DNA of 64,000 nucleotides. Origin: Lunularia cruciata (lineage: Eukaryota > Streptophyta > Marchantiopsida > Lunulariales > Lunulariaceae). A program made the translations under genes and the position numbers. Shown in pieces: positions 33,508 through 45,480 of the stretch; position 1 is the first letter of the stretch, and each line of letters starts with the position of its first letter. The notes below the pieces were generated by a model. It did no database searches. It was given only the letters and a program-made list of their open reading frames with translations, and was not told the DNA's origin. The stretch is from positions 35,159,001 to 35,223,000 of the forward strand of contig OX419755.1 of assembly GCA_948567375.1 (NCBI GenBank), in the 5' to 3' direction.

Positions 33508-36500
33508 TCATTCCTGTATATGATCTGGGCCCAGCTGAGACCAATTTTGCATCTTGTCTACGACATTCCGCCTCTTCTCGTCCAATTTAGTGCCCATCTT
33601 CTTGCCGAAGCCAAGTACCTTAGCACGTTTAGACCCAGGCAATCTGCTTGAACTCTGCCTCTCCAGAGGATCCACATCTTCGTGCCTTATGGACCCAGAC
33701 TCACTGTCATGGAAGAGTGATAGCTGCGTCTGTTCGGAACTAACCGGCTGGTTTGTCTCCGGATGCACAGATACTATTTCCGATTCATTAGCGGACCCTT
33801 CAACAATCGAATCTTCTTTCTCTAGTAGTGGTCTTGTCAAATCGAGGTAACGCGCTGTTTCTATAGGTTTCACAGGTAGTGACATGGTGGAGGCAAGTGA
33901 TTTTCTGGGGGGTGACAGAGGAGATAATTGGTTTTCCTGACCATAGTAGGAAGTAGTACCTGGGAAGCTTTTAGTTGCACCCACACCCGCATCCGATGCC
34001 TCTAAGCGGACGTTGTCTACACTACCTTCTCTCCTGAACTGGCTTCTTCTCTCTTCTCGGCGTTCCTTATCAGTGCTTTGTTCTGATGATGCTTGCTCAG
34101 CAACAAATTGTAGTGGAACGTCGTCTCTCGGTACCCAGTTATGCTTATCCGAGAGCATCCATGAGTAGGATAAATCCGCAAATTGCGGGAAGACCATAGC
34201 CTCACGTAGGAGAATCTGCAACCAGGGCACCGGATCATCAAATCATTATTAGAAAGACAAATTTGCAGTGTTTGGAGAGTTATCCTGGACATAGAAGAGC
34301 GTGAGAGAGAAATGCGACCAATCTTAAAAACTGGAGGTTCACATGTAGTATGCTCATTACTTGCAGGTCCAAAACTGACCTTGATTTGGTTGACGATGAA
34401 TGCACCAAGAGGACCGCTGTTGATTTTGTGCTCTCCTATACATGGCTCCGGTACCAGCTCTAGTGTGGGCATCTTAGTGAAGCTAAACCACACACGATCA
34501 GACGGTGGTGGCTTTATACGGACTTGAAGTGTACCCTTCAACTGCACTACTTTTATTGTCAACGCTAGAGGTACCTGAACATGACGCAAAGAAACCAACA
34601 TTAGTTTCGGATTCGAAAACAGTGCCGGGCCTTGTAAGGACGACGATAATCTTGTTACTGATGCATACTAATACGTAATACTAAAATGGGCATGGAGAGT
34701 CATTAGTTGCTCGCTTCTTCGGACCAGTACAGAACTGGATCATCCCTACCACTTACAAAAGGTTCACGTACCTCGTTCTTAGGTATATTATATCCGTGCA
34801 CCAGTCTGGCGTAACAAAAGAGTGCTTTTGCCCAGCTGAAAGATGATAAACAAAATAAATGGAAGTCCTCTGATCTCTGGCATGGTATGCTGCTGTCTTT
34901 CGTTCCTGAACAAAGTTCATGAAACTGGACTGAAAAGAAAGAGATGAAGAAGGAGGGCAACCTGAGAAACATGCTCTGCAACTCGGGACATTATAGCTTT
35001 TACATTCGTTATTGATGAGTGCATCCAGCCCTTACGACTAGCTTCCTCTGAATCCCTGACATCCGCTGCCAAGACAAATTGCACATGACAATATACCCAC
35101 AAATTCTGGTTATTAGCCAATTTCTAGTTTGGACTCGGGTACAGTATCCGGAGGACTGATTCCCATGAGAAAACAGTTCAGCAATATTTGTTACATTGGG
35201 ATGAGTGGGTTATGTTCGATCTTTCCACCTCCAGTAGACATTGACAGAGGGAATGTTAAGTTTCTCTACGATCCAAACTCTTTCCTGACATGCAAACTCT
35301 CTTATGTTATCCGCTGCTCATGACAACGATGTTGTATGGAAATATGATTTAATTGCAGATTCTTATCAGGTAATCTATCGCAAGTAGGAGAATCACTTTA
35401 TCAGTAGAAGAAACCTATAATTTTCTACTTCCTTCTAGCCCATGTGCACAGTAGAGCTACATAGATTCAGATTGGGAAACAGAAACTAGTTGCTAGAGCG
35501 CTACTATCAGCATGAATGTAAAAACTTGTTGTCTTTGGTTACGTTTTGTAGATTTCATGCATGGAGTGACAGAGCACTGATAACCTTCCTAGCAACACAT
35601 CCTCCAGTCTTGTATGAGGAGAAACAAAATTTACCTGGCCTGCTACTGCTGGGAGTCCCACCGACTGTTCGTTGATCGGGCCCGATAGTTCCCTCATCAA
35701 CAGCTATGTTCATATCCTCGGCATAACTCTCCAGGCCCTTCGCCAAAAGGTCCGCGGCAGCTCCTCCAACTGGACTTTGTTCAAGGCCTTGCGCCACAAC
35801 CTTCTCGCGTGAGCTTGGGTCTCGAACATCTATGCAAGTCCCGATTGTAAGAATTGCCCCTCCATGGTACTCCAGATCGGCTTCCAAACCCCAATTACCA
35901 TCTCCGTCAACGGGGAGGAAGGAGAGATTGCGGGCCAATGGAGGCGAGTTACCCAGTTCCAATTTCGCGCACTTGATACTTCCTATGTAACTTGGAGTGG
36001 GCACCTTCGACAATTGTCTCTGCAAAGTAACACAACGAGGAACCTACGCTTATTAGCCTCAGGATAAACCAAACTAACAGATCCTTAAACGTATTGTGGA
36101 AGCTACAGTTAACATCTGGACAGCAAAATGAGATATTGAGAAATGGGAGCATAAGCCATTCGTAGAACGGAGAATGTAACGTAGGACACCAAAATGCTAT
36201 ATGAGTAAAGGAAAGCAGAAGCCGTTCGCAGTAGGGGGGTCCAAACCCACTTAGGACCGAACCGATGCAAACTGTAGACATGCAAATGGAAGCAAGGAAA
36301 TGCAAGAAAGAACGAATACAAACCAAAGGCATGCTGATCTAAGCAAGTAAATACATTCAAGGCTAAGCAAGTAGATTTTGACAAAAAACACATCAGCGAA
36401 ATCGGTAGAAAGCAGAAGCGAAGATTGATACATTTCAGGAGCATAATACAGCATGCAATATCTACAGTGGTATGCAGCATGTATCAGAGAAGAGTTCCTT

Positions 36501-39500
36501 CCCGAGCAAGGTGCTCCGGAAAAACAGAGGATGCAAGAAGGCAAGGAAAACCATCAAGCAAGTAGGACGATGCATTTGAAAGCGGAGGAAAACCTCCGTT
36601 AGTGGTGATAGATGGGCTGGAACGAAGTGTGACAGGACTGGATATGGGGAAATGAGAACAGGAGATCCAAAACTCATTAAATGCATATGAATTGCAGATG
36701 ACATGGCAATTAAATGAAAGCAGAACTGACTCAAAAATACATGCGAAAAGGAGATGAAATGTAATTCATAAAAAAAACGTGTATTATCAAGTATCGACCA
36801 CATATAACTACATGTAGAGAATCTGTCAACCAATGTGTACTGAGAAAGCGAAGAGTCAACTCATACCAAGAAATCGCGAAGTAGGCGTATGTGAAATAAT
36901 CGGAAACCAACTGAATGAAACGAAAGCAAATTATAAACCGAGACTAATACAGAAATGTAAAATCTCGTTAAGACCTAATCGTAAGGTAAACGTAAAGCAA
37001 GCATGTAAGGAAGTAGTAAACCACTTGTAAACGAAGACCGATGAGCCGGACATTGACTTATCAGCAGTTTACGAACGAACGTCAGGTAATGAAACAAGAA
37101 GTCGGGAAACAGGTAGGAACCATGAATCAGACTACATTATAAGGAGTTTTGGTTGAGGAAAGTTGGAGTGGAGCGCAGTGTGAGAGAGGAGAGTAAGGTG
37201 TTATGGCTAAGACTGATCGCAACAATTAAAGGTTTGAGTATGAAAAGGGAGTGGAAATCGTCCAAAGAACGGGGAAGTAGAGCGCAGCGTTAGAGGACTG
37301 GATATAGTACATTGCAGCATGTGCTATGGACACGAGTCCTAAACACTGAAACAACAGAAGGAAGCAGAAGGCGGTCATAGTAAGCCTCCCCAAAAACACG
37401 TACGACTTCATCAGTGCCGAAGTAGCTAAGCGAATGTCAGTACCCCTCGAACTGAGTTTTTGTTTGAAAGCTCACAAGCGCCAGGACAGGACTGGATATT
37501 GTATACCATGGCATGCTCTATGAGCGCATGAGTCCCAAAACACTAAACACTAGTGGTTTCACTGGACGACCGACTAATTAAGGTATCAATTCCATGTCTA
37601 TTACCAGTGTCTGACTCTCAGCTCGGCCTTCAGTGAAATGGAACACAGTAAGAGGAAGAAACCGGAAGGTCAAAACAAACGACTGATGAAAGATTAAGCA
37701 CAGTAATGTCTTTACTTATATAAGCTCTGGCAAAAGTCGGAACAAGAACTCATATGTTTAGGTACCCCAAAATAGCAGAAAGTAACTGAGAATGGGTCAT
37801 TCTAGGCAGGCAAATAATCAGGACACTCGACACACAACTCATGCTGCTCAAAACGTAGTGCTAAAAAATATGAGCGGAATTCAGGTTATGAAGCCTGCCT
37901 GGACAATCGAGCGTATACGAGAAACAACTGCTTCACTGCGAGAGAGATCAAAAAACAATCTCGCGAATAGAGCATTGCCACAAAGGAGGGCCTGTTCCAT
38001 AGAATCGCCAGTATAACCTTGAGCATCCCTCTCCATCGAGTTTGAAGGACTCTCCCGTGCTGGCAATGATGCCGATGTTCTTACACTTTCCTCCTTCGAA
38101 AGAGATGCTTCGCTCACTAAATCCTCCAAGCTCGCACTACCTAATAGAGCTGCATCACCCATGCTACCGGTGGTGCTGCTTGTTGATCCTCTGCTGCTAC
38201 CCTCCTCAGCGATTGACATATCATCGGCTCTCTTAAGATCTTCTCGACTATCCGACGATTTGCCGTCTCGTATGCTTCTCAGACTGCGGCGTGTCAGCTT
38301 TTTCCAGAGCAAGCCTCGTTTCTTGGCAATAGAGGAATTTTGGTCAACTTTGGATGCCTTCACTCTCTCTTCTGCAACATAAGCAATCCTGCCAGAATGA
38401 ACCCTACTGAAGAACGGAAATTGAAGCTCAACCCGCTGTAAATACTCTTTGAACTCTTTCTTCACCTTGTAATAAGGGTCACCGGTGGTACTTTGCAAGT
38501 TTGCAGCCCCGCGAAGGACCTCGCACCATGATTCCTTCTCCCAACCCGTGTCCAAGTATAGTAAACAATCATGGTATCCTCCATATATCAGTCGGCCCCC
38601 GTGGTGAACCCTAATCGGATATTTCTTGGCCCTACAAAGAAGGCGGCAGACAAGAAAAGTTATAAGAGGACCTTCCCTATGTACAGTTCTATATTCTAAC
38701 CAGCGCGAAAAGAGCAGGCCATGTCAAGGTGTTGGAAATATCTCCGAGTCATTTGAGCTAGTTGAGTACAAATAGACGAGACGAACAGTCTTCCACATAT
38801 CCAATTCTGTAAACAGTCAGGAGGGGAGGCTCACTAAAATCTACTATGCAAAGTCTAGCAGTAGGTTTTCTACGGGAACTGATCAGGCGACAGTCCTAGT
38901 TTTGATAAAGAATGTCTAGTGGTACATAGGGTAAACCTGCATTCACCATTTGCGAGTAGAATTGTTGGATGCAGATACGGCGAGTATAGAGCACCCTTCA
39001 AGCAGAATACTTTCCTTCGCTCCTTGAGGTGTACTAAGGTGCAAGATCCGCCCTTGGAGCTTGGCCTGCCTCCAGACGGGGGTTATCTGAATATAATCCC
39101 TCAGAGGATCACGTTTGGATTTGGAATCTTTGGAGCCCTTTTCGTTATCACTTTTCTCGTCCTTTGCAGCCTTCTCTTTTAAAGCCTTCTCTCGTCTGGT
39201 GTACATTTTCTTGATATCCCCGGCTGGTAGAGGTGTGATCCATACACCGCCCTGCAAATCATCCAACACATACATGATTTTCAAATTCAATCAAAATAGC
39301 TCAATGCCATTCATGAGGTCCAAAGAGTGGCTACTCCTTAGTATAGTACACACACAATGTGTCCCTATAAAAGCTTCCTACTCTTCCTACGCGAAGAACT
39401 ATCTACAACAGAATCCATTCCCGATTTTCACCGTTGCACTCCAGGACCCGAATCAAGTGGGAGCCAGAAAAGGGCCAAACTTATGTGAAAGACACTCCGC

Positions 39501-40251
39501 TGCTGGTCCGTTATCCAAAGAAACTCAGGAGAAACTTCACTTATTGCCCCTTCCGACAATTAACTTAGTCTGCTGTATGTTTCAGGCATAGATTAACTTG
39601 GACGTTCCCAAAAACGACCTTGCATCACTAGGCAGTTATTTACATGTCTCCTCTTTAGAATCACTATAATGATGTGTTTCAAGGGGCATCAACCTGCAGA
39701 TTACATGAAGCAGAGAAGCTTGATTTCGAGTTGTCAGCCACAACTCGTATTCAATGAGTAATAACTTACATTTTCAGCGCCATTTTGCATACAGAATAAT
39801 GCGTACAGTAATAACTTCAGAAAATTTCTAGATAATCCTACTTGCGATGTGTCTTAACTTTTGACCAGATACGGATCCACTCCCTCCCCCAAAGTCTCAG
39901 ATTTCGAATTTTGAGTACGATTTGTTTCTATGAAATAGAAATCAGAGAAGGAAGCGTAAGTACCTGGAGGGTTAGTGTAAGAGAATTGTCGGGGATTTCC
40001 ACGGAGACGGAAGACGTATGAGGAATGGAGGGTCTCGCTTTCCTTTCCAAAGATCTCATCACCACAAACATTAGGATAAGTGCTTCAATCAGCAAAATTA
40101 CCAGGACTCCGCTCAGAAACGCTGACCCGCACCCAAACATGGCTGAGTATCTGATGGACATCGCAGATAATGCAGCAACCACGCTATTCGACGTACCGTC
40201 GACGTCCCCCACTCTAGAATGCATGGTCTTTCTGATAAACTCCTCCCTCAT
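33508..40251 (-). CDS. TEX2/Nvj2-like SMP-domain lipid-transfer protein, complete 7-exon gene
   Basis: Encodes a predicted 905-residue membrane protein of the TEX2/Nvj2 group (formerly DUF2404). These proteins sit in the ER membrane and move lipids at contact sites. Exons (minus strand): 40,251-39,964; 39,251-38,947; 38,631-37,899; 36,019-35,635; 35,065-34,962; 34,574-34,380; 34,215-33,508. All junctions keep frame. A transmembrane helix lies at about 44-66 ('FLSGVLVILLIEALILMFVV'). A split PH-like region follows (about 100-265) with 'KRDPLRDYIQITPVW' and 'WEKESWCEVLRGAANL'. A Ser-rich linker follows, then the SMP domain (about 415-690) with 'RQLSKVPTPSYIGSIKC' and 'WGLEADLEYHGGAILTIG', and a charged C-terminal tail. 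The ATG at 40,251 follows an in-frame TAA four codons upstream. Exon 3 seems to end at a GC donor (CAG/GCAGGC). Family call is firm; the lipid cargo is unknown. Confidence 0.92.
36020..37898 (-). other. Intron 3 of the SMP gene, 1.9 kb, probable GC donor
   Basis: The acceptor TTTGCAG at 36,026-36,020 is clear. For the donor, reading CAG/GCAGGC at 37,899/37,898 gives the join 'IRSIVQ' to 'RQLSKV', matching related proteins. A GT donor six bases earlier (ATT/GTCCAG) would also keep frame but lose two residues. The many open frames inside this intron carry no domain. Confidence 0.6.
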
Positions 40252-41200
40252 GAGAGATCTTTAGAACCCTTGATCTCTGCAGACCGTGTTTCTTCTTTAC
40301 ATCACCGAATCAGTAGACATATCCATAGCTAGCGCCATTTCATTCATCTCCGGAACTGACTCGAATGACTCGGCACGCTTCACACTAAATTGCAGCCTCC
40401 CCTTCGTCCACCCATGGCGAAGTCACATTTCGAATCTCTTATTGCTGCTGTCCCTCTATTCTATACTTCTCCTGTTAATACCAGTAAACATACTTCCATC
40501 CTCGTTGAATTTTCCTGCTCGGGATGCATAACCTCGTCATCATCATTCCGCTAGGCTTTCCACCAATTGATCATCGTTTCTCCCTCCCTTCCCTAAACAG
40601 TAATAAGAGCATTTCAACTCATCACATTTTATTCTGCTCCTGTCACAATTCCTCTCGGTGGTGTATACGCATACCTTACCGATGTTGCATAATATAATCT
40701 CTTTGAAAGCAACTTCTTAGGCACCGGAACCCAGAGACTCGATGGAGAGAGCCAAAGCCAGAATTGCTCAACTCCCCAAGCGAATTGCTCTATTCACTCC
40801 GAAGATGAAGAAGACTGCAATGGGCCCAAAAGGTGCAATCAGCCAGCCCAGCCAGCCAGCGGGACAGCTGCCCAGACCAGGGACTCCCTCCTCCCTCACT
40901 ACGTACTAACCGCAGTTAGCTTTCCTGGTCAGTCGTAGCTCCTGCTCTCTCCCGATTAATCACCCACCCACTAATGGCCATCGCAAGTCGTCAACCCTAA
41001 TTTGAAAGCTGTCGAATTTCTTCGTGGGAGATTAATTCTAAATTCTAATTCTTGGCTGCAGTCTCCTACTATTTTTAAGCGAGACGTAAACCGCCAGTGT
41101 CGTGAATGGTTGGACTTTTCTTTGTGTGGCGCTTGACACACGCCTCCTAAAAGGTCAAGCAGCAATCAACTGATTGACGATTCGCATTAGTACCGGAACG
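40252..41200 (-). promoter_or_regulatory. Probable promoter and 5' leader of the SMP gene
   Basis: Moderate-GC sequence directly upstream of the SMP start codon with CT-rich patches. No TATA box in a convincing position and no coding domain seen. Called by position only. Confidence 0.35.
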
Positions 41201-42361
41201 CGACACTTTGCCTCTTCAGCTAATTAATCCTTAGAATGATGATGTGGTGTATACTTTACTTAATGACGTGAATAAAGACGGTTCATCCGGAGTTCATATG
41301 GAGGGAATTTGAGTAGCTGCAAGCTTTTTCTCGTGTTGTTAAAAGCGATCCAAAGTCATCGACATCAAATGTGAAGTTGTGAATTCATGCGACAGAGGAC
41401 TAAAAAGTAATACTATCAATAAATATGGAGTTTTACTAATTCAGAAATGTTTGCAACATTCCTTTTCATTTTTGAAACCGACACTCTTTACTTAACACAC
41501 CACTCAATATTCACCGTGAAATGTATAAAGTTAGCAAAGAGCTCCGTGAAATAAAAAGTTTGCATCGGCTTGCACTCATTTGGACAATCACGGAGATTAT
41601 AAATCTAAGGAAATAAGCAAGAGAGTAGGATGGACAATTCTTTTATCCTCGATAAGCATATATCTTATCATATCATGGAATGTAGTTTTAGTAGTCACAA
41701 ACAAGCCTAAGCTCTTTAAAGAGGATTTTACTCTATTTCTATATTTTTTCCTCTTCAATATTCTTTCTCCATATTAGAAGTACAATGTTCCATCGAAGGT
41801 ATACAGTGCTCCTTCATGGTATCCAAGATTACCTTATGTTGAGTTAATGTAATTACTTGCCTGTGGATTGACTCTCTTTTATTTTATTTGCCTATAGTCA
41901 ATCTTACATTTCTATGCAATGTTTCAACTGCTCGTCTAAGAAATATACTTCCTCCCTATTATCCTTCTCTAGTACCCAGAAAGGAAATTTTGGTTGTGCT
42001 TGGATCAATTAACATTCTCACTTCTTTCTAAGTCTACATCTATGAAAATGAGCAATGTTTCCTTTCTCTGAAAATCTAATAGTTTTTGTTTATCTTTGTT
42101 TTACTCTCTTCTCTTTTCTCTTTTCGGAGTCAATAAGACCACAAGTCTGAGTCATTGGTGATCTTTATTTTCCAAATCCTCTTGTTCATGTTTTAAATTC
42201 TCCTTTCATTTTCATGCAAATAAGTAGGACGTTTGTGATGTGGAAGTTGTTGTGTACAAATGAAAAATAAGTTGCAAGTGCATAAATCTTCCACAATTTT
42301 CCTTTGTAGAATAAGTTCATCTTTCTTACTAGTCATAGCTTGTTGATATGCACTTTTATTT
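41201..42361. other. AT-rich non-coding DNA at the edge of the transposon nest
   Basis: Composition drops sharply to AT-rich. No transposon domain or LTR end could be identified; it is probably very old repeat DNA. Confidence 0.4.
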
Positions 42362-42725
42362 TAACAGATTGAGGAGAGGAATAGGAGAATGGAATATCAA
42401 ATTGAGAACTCTCAAATTAGTAAAACTCCAAATACTTGAGTTGAGCTCTAGATTTGGTATTGATATGGATAGGTAAACTCAATACAAGAATCTACAAGAA
42501 GTTTCCTTCCAAAAACCATTCTTCTTGGAGTACAAGCTAAGCTAGTAGTTTACTTTGCATGGAAGCTAAACTAGCTATTTACTTGGCATACAAGTTACTC
42601 AATCCTTTAGAAGGTTCTAGAAACTTCTCACCGAGAATGTTTTTAGAACACTCTTAGAATTAGATGTATGCTAGTTCTATGTCCTTTTAGCTGTACTTAG
42701 CTTTTGCTAACACGATATGTTTACA
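42362..42725 (-). repeat. Diverged 3' LTR of a Gypsy-2-family element, with polypurine tract
   Basis: Its left end 'gaggagaggaataggagaatgg' and right end '...gatatgtttaca' align with the Gypsy-2 LTR. On the minus strand it is preceded by 'TGGTGGGAGATA' (42,726-42,737), a polypurine tract like that of Gypsy-2. The next 40 bp resemble the sequence adjoining the Gypsy-2 3' LTR. So this is the 3' end of an older relative, cut off by the repeat at 42,781. Confidence 0.65.
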
Positions 42726-42780
42726 TATCTCCCACCATTAGATTGTGATAAAATCTTTGCCATCAAATATTTGAACTCTT

Positions 42781-43276
42781 TGTTGTGGCAAATATATTGT
42801 CAACATCATACATTAAAGAAGCACAACTCATTTAAGAAGTCACACACAAACTTTAAAATGCCACAATAATCAGATGATAAAAAATCAGATCTCAACACTC
42901 AATACTCTTTGCCAACAAGCATTGATTGCACCGTCAAACAACACACACTCTAGCTCAACAAATCCAAGTTTTACTCATTGGATCTTTCTTCATCATAGCC
43001 AAAAGCTTGAAGTCTCAACATAAAAGAAGTGAACTTTAAAGTTGCACTTCAAAGTTTACCCCTCCTTTGGAAGCCAAGGAGTCTAACCCTAACAACACAT
43101 TTGATGTTGTTGATGGTGCACATAGTGACTCTAAAGGTGCAATAGAAAAACCCTAATGTAGTAGATGGTAGCCATCAAGTAACCCATTAAGTAACCCAGT
43201 AACTACTAATAAAACCATGGTTGCTAGGATACTCATTCTAGCACCTAACAAACTTGCTTAGGAGTTGCAAATGTCA
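42781..43276 (-). mobile_element. Dispersed repeat family R, copy B (reverse)
   Basis: The reverse complement starts TGACATTTGC (43,276) and ends ...CCACAACA (42,781), aligning with copy A over most of its length (for example the 'catcatac...gaagcacaactca' segment). It interrupts the end of the older Gypsy fragment to its left. Confidence 0.6.
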
Positions 43277-43279
43277 TGA

Positions 43280-43400
43280 TAATTGTTATGCAAATATATA
43301 TCATTGTCAACATCATACACTATAGAAGCACAACTCATATCAGAAGTTATACATGAATTCCGTAGTGCCACAATCACACTCCTAGTTGGCAATTAGGTCC
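43280..43400 (-). repeat. Dispersed repeat family R, partial copy D (reverse)
   Basis: Repeats the 'cattgtcaacatcatacac' to 'gtgccacaatcac' end of copy B immediately next to it, so a second, truncated copy lies in tandem. What follows to 43,600 is not recognised. Confidence 0.55.
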
Positions 43401-43753
43401 CTTTAACTCTAGATAACCATCTACTCTAAGTATGTGATATGCCATATGGTGTGTAAAGATCAAGTTGTTGGATGCTATTGAGCCTCATTGTTAGTTGCCT
43501 ATATGCAATCTATACCACATAAGGATTGAACTAGCTAAGGTGTCAAGTACATCAAGGATATAACTAATGCAATGGTAGAACTACCATGAGAGGTGGAGTC
43601 AAACATACTGTAACAATATGGAGTTTAGCGACAAAGTTAGTCGGGCTTACGAAGTAGCACATAAGACAAAGTAGCCTAGAATATTCCAAAAGTATCCAAG
43701 AAGCTTCTTGGGAAGCTTCCCGGTTAACTTAGCTTGCACCTTAAGTAAGTAGC

Positions 43754-43780
43754 TTCTAGAAGGAAGCTTTTAGAAGCTTC
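43754..43780 (+). promoter_or_regulatory. Heat-shock-element-like array in solo LTR
   Basis: TTC-TA-GAA at 43,754-43,761 is followed by GAA-GC-TTT-TA-GAA-GC-TTC at 43,763-43,780, i.e. alternating GAA/TTC pentamers with 2-nt spacing and one mismatch. It lies about 80 bp upstream of the LTR TATA box. Confidence 0.55.
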
Positions 43781-43860
43781 CTAGTTAACTTGGCTTGCAC
43801 TCTAAGAAAGCGGCTTGAGGAAGCTTCTTGAGAAGCTTCTCAAGGGCCTTGTATGCTACC

Positions 43861-43868
43861 TATAAATA
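43861..43868 (+). promoter_or_regulatory. TATA box of the solo LTR
   Basis: TATAAATA in the forward orientation of the LTR. The corresponding sequence in the right LTR of Gypsy-2 is also TATAAATA (minus strand, about 62,703-62,696), while the left LTR has it mutated. Confidence 0.65.
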
Positions 43869-43977
43869 CCAAAGCCAAAGCTCATGCTAGGCATTTGGAG
43901 TTTTCACTCATTCAAGTGTCCCAATGTGAGTTTCCATTCTCCTATTTCTCTCCTCGGTTTCGGTCTTTTACACATAC

Positions 43978-44252
43978 CATATATCCATATGCCATCTTCT
44001 CAAACAACTATCATACACCAACATAGTAGTTGCTTCACCAATAGAGCCAAATAACATACACCACAAGTTGACATGTATTATTGCCAAGCTTGGGTCCATT
44101 GTGCCATCAATGCTTAGGAGATGACATGGAGCAAAATTATGCACATGGTCCTTCCAAACAACACCATCATATCCTTCCAACATGAGGATTCTAAAAAGCA
44201 AAACCTCATGCACTCTCAAGATAGTACAACATGTAGTCATATCAAGAGTCAT
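43978..44252 (-). pseudogene. PHD-finger-like remnant at the C-terminus of a Gypsy integrase
   Basis: One open minus-strand frame reads 'VWKDHVHNFAPCHLLSIDGT' and then 'WCMLFGSIGEATTMLVYDSC' followed by 'LRRWHM'. The spacing (Cys-x2-[Cys lost]-x11-[Cys lost]-Asp-x-Cys-x4-His) with Trp before His is that of a PHD finger, a Zn-binding reader of histone tails; two or three Zn ligands have mutated (Cys to Phe, Tyr). The usual following Thr-Pro-Pro-Leu appears in another frame on the far side of the solo LTR, at about 43,590-43,603, so the LTR split the finger. It follows a Gypsy integrase core. Assignment rests on pattern only. Confidence 0.5.
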
Positions 44253-44359
44253 TGATGAAGTCTACTATAGATATACCTAATCATTGGATCAATGGATCAA
44301 GGGTCTATAATTTCCCTCCTCAAATAGTAGCATAACATAAGGTATCCTTCTGATGAGCA

Positions 44360-44960
44360 ATTGCTAAGTCTCAAAGGACATTGGCATCACTTCCCAAAAG
44401 ATCTTTGTACATTGAGAACATATTTTTGCTTGTACATCATATTATCCAAGTCCAAAACTATAGTAGCATTGTGACAAATGGCTATCGGTAAATTTGGATC
44501 TCGTCCATAAAGTAAGGAGTAAGGAACAAAGGCTACTAAGGAAGCTTGTTGAATTGATAGCCCATAGCCAACCAAGGCAACAAGAGATCCCAATCTTCCA
44601 AGTGGCTCCTTTGCAAACCATACTTACACAATCCTCTCTTCATTGTTCAAACAAATGTCTTTTCTCAACCATCTACCTCAAGGTGATATTGAGATGTAGT
44701 ATGGTGATAATCTCAAGGCCTTATGGCACACAAGACCTAAAATTCTCTCAAGAACTCTATAACTTGATCAGACAAGACCTTGGCTAGTGCACCAAAATGA
44801 CTAAGAACCCAATCCAAGAATGAGTAAGTTGTACCTTCACTAGATATCAAGAAGTGCCACCAACTCAATTCACTTGGAAAAGTGCTCCACCATAACCAAA
44901 ATATATTTATAATGTCTCACAATCAATGGGAAAAGTTCAACAAAGTCTCAAGTCCAACAA
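44360..44960 (-). pseudogene. Gypsy integrase core C-terminal remnant
   Basis: The minus-strand frames give 'TMKRGL', 'DWDLLLPWLAMGY' type sequence and then 'ASLVAFVPYSLLYGRDPNLP', the end of a Ty3/Gypsy integrase core. The upstream part has stops at several points. It precedes the PHD-like segment in the same orientation. Confidence 0.7.
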
Positions 44961-45092
44961 AGTCCAAACTCCAATAGTAACCTAACCTCATCATAGGTAG
45001 TAGGTATAATTGTGATGTAAGAGTATTGAATGATGCTCTAACTTTATCACAATCAACTTCTAGCAATAGATTCTTGCATATTGGTCTTTTCA

Positions 45093-45480
45093 TGATATTT
45101 GCAATGCCAAAGCTAGTTTGCTTGGATGCTCAAGTTTTATTCTTTGTAGTCATAGTTATACCAATAATTGCTTAAAGACTATTTATTGGTAGCAAGATTT
45201 CATGTAAAGGCTATTGATTACATCATTGGAACTATTGTCAATTACACCATTCACACTATGAGATGGATTGTTAGCGGTACCATTAAGGTTGGATTGCTAG
45301 GTTGAGTTAAGAAGAGTATAACTCAAAGTGTAGCTCCAAAGAGCTTACTTCTTCAATGTTGAGACTTTGAGCTTGTAGTTATGATGGACAAAGGTTGGTA
45401 AGCATTACTTGGAGTCTCTTAGCTAAAGTGGGTGTGGCTTGACTATAATCAATGCTCATTGTCTACAATATTGAGTTGAG
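45093..45480 (+). repeat. Dispersed repeat family R, copy C
   Basis: Starts TGATATTTGC and aligns with copy A through 'gctagtttgcttggatgct', 'ggttggattgctaggttgag' and 'cattacttggagtctcttagct'. Its right end is not resolved. Confidence 0.65.

Larger units (their letters stand above)
43609..43972 (+). mobile_element. Solo LTR of Gypsy-2 family with 5-bp target duplication
   Basis: Runs TGTAACAATATG... to ...TCTTTTACA, the forward orientation of the Gypsy-2 LTR, flanked by exact 'catac' at 43,604-43,608 and 43,973-43,977. No internal region is present, so it is a solo LTR left by LTR-LTR recombination. It has a clean TATA box (TATAAATA, 43,861-43,868) and GAA/TTC arrays upstream of it. At 364 bp it is shorter than the Gypsy-2 LTRs because it has fewer internal tandem units. 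Confidence 0.9.

Noticed and set aside
33554-33850. Plus-strand frame of 98 residues
   Set aside because: Shadow of the last SMP exon on the minus strand.
36109-36833. Cluster of Cys/Phe/Leu-rich minus-strand frames resembling membrane segments
   Set aside because: They lie wholly within intron 3 of the SMP gene, overlap each other in different frames and carry no recognisable domain.
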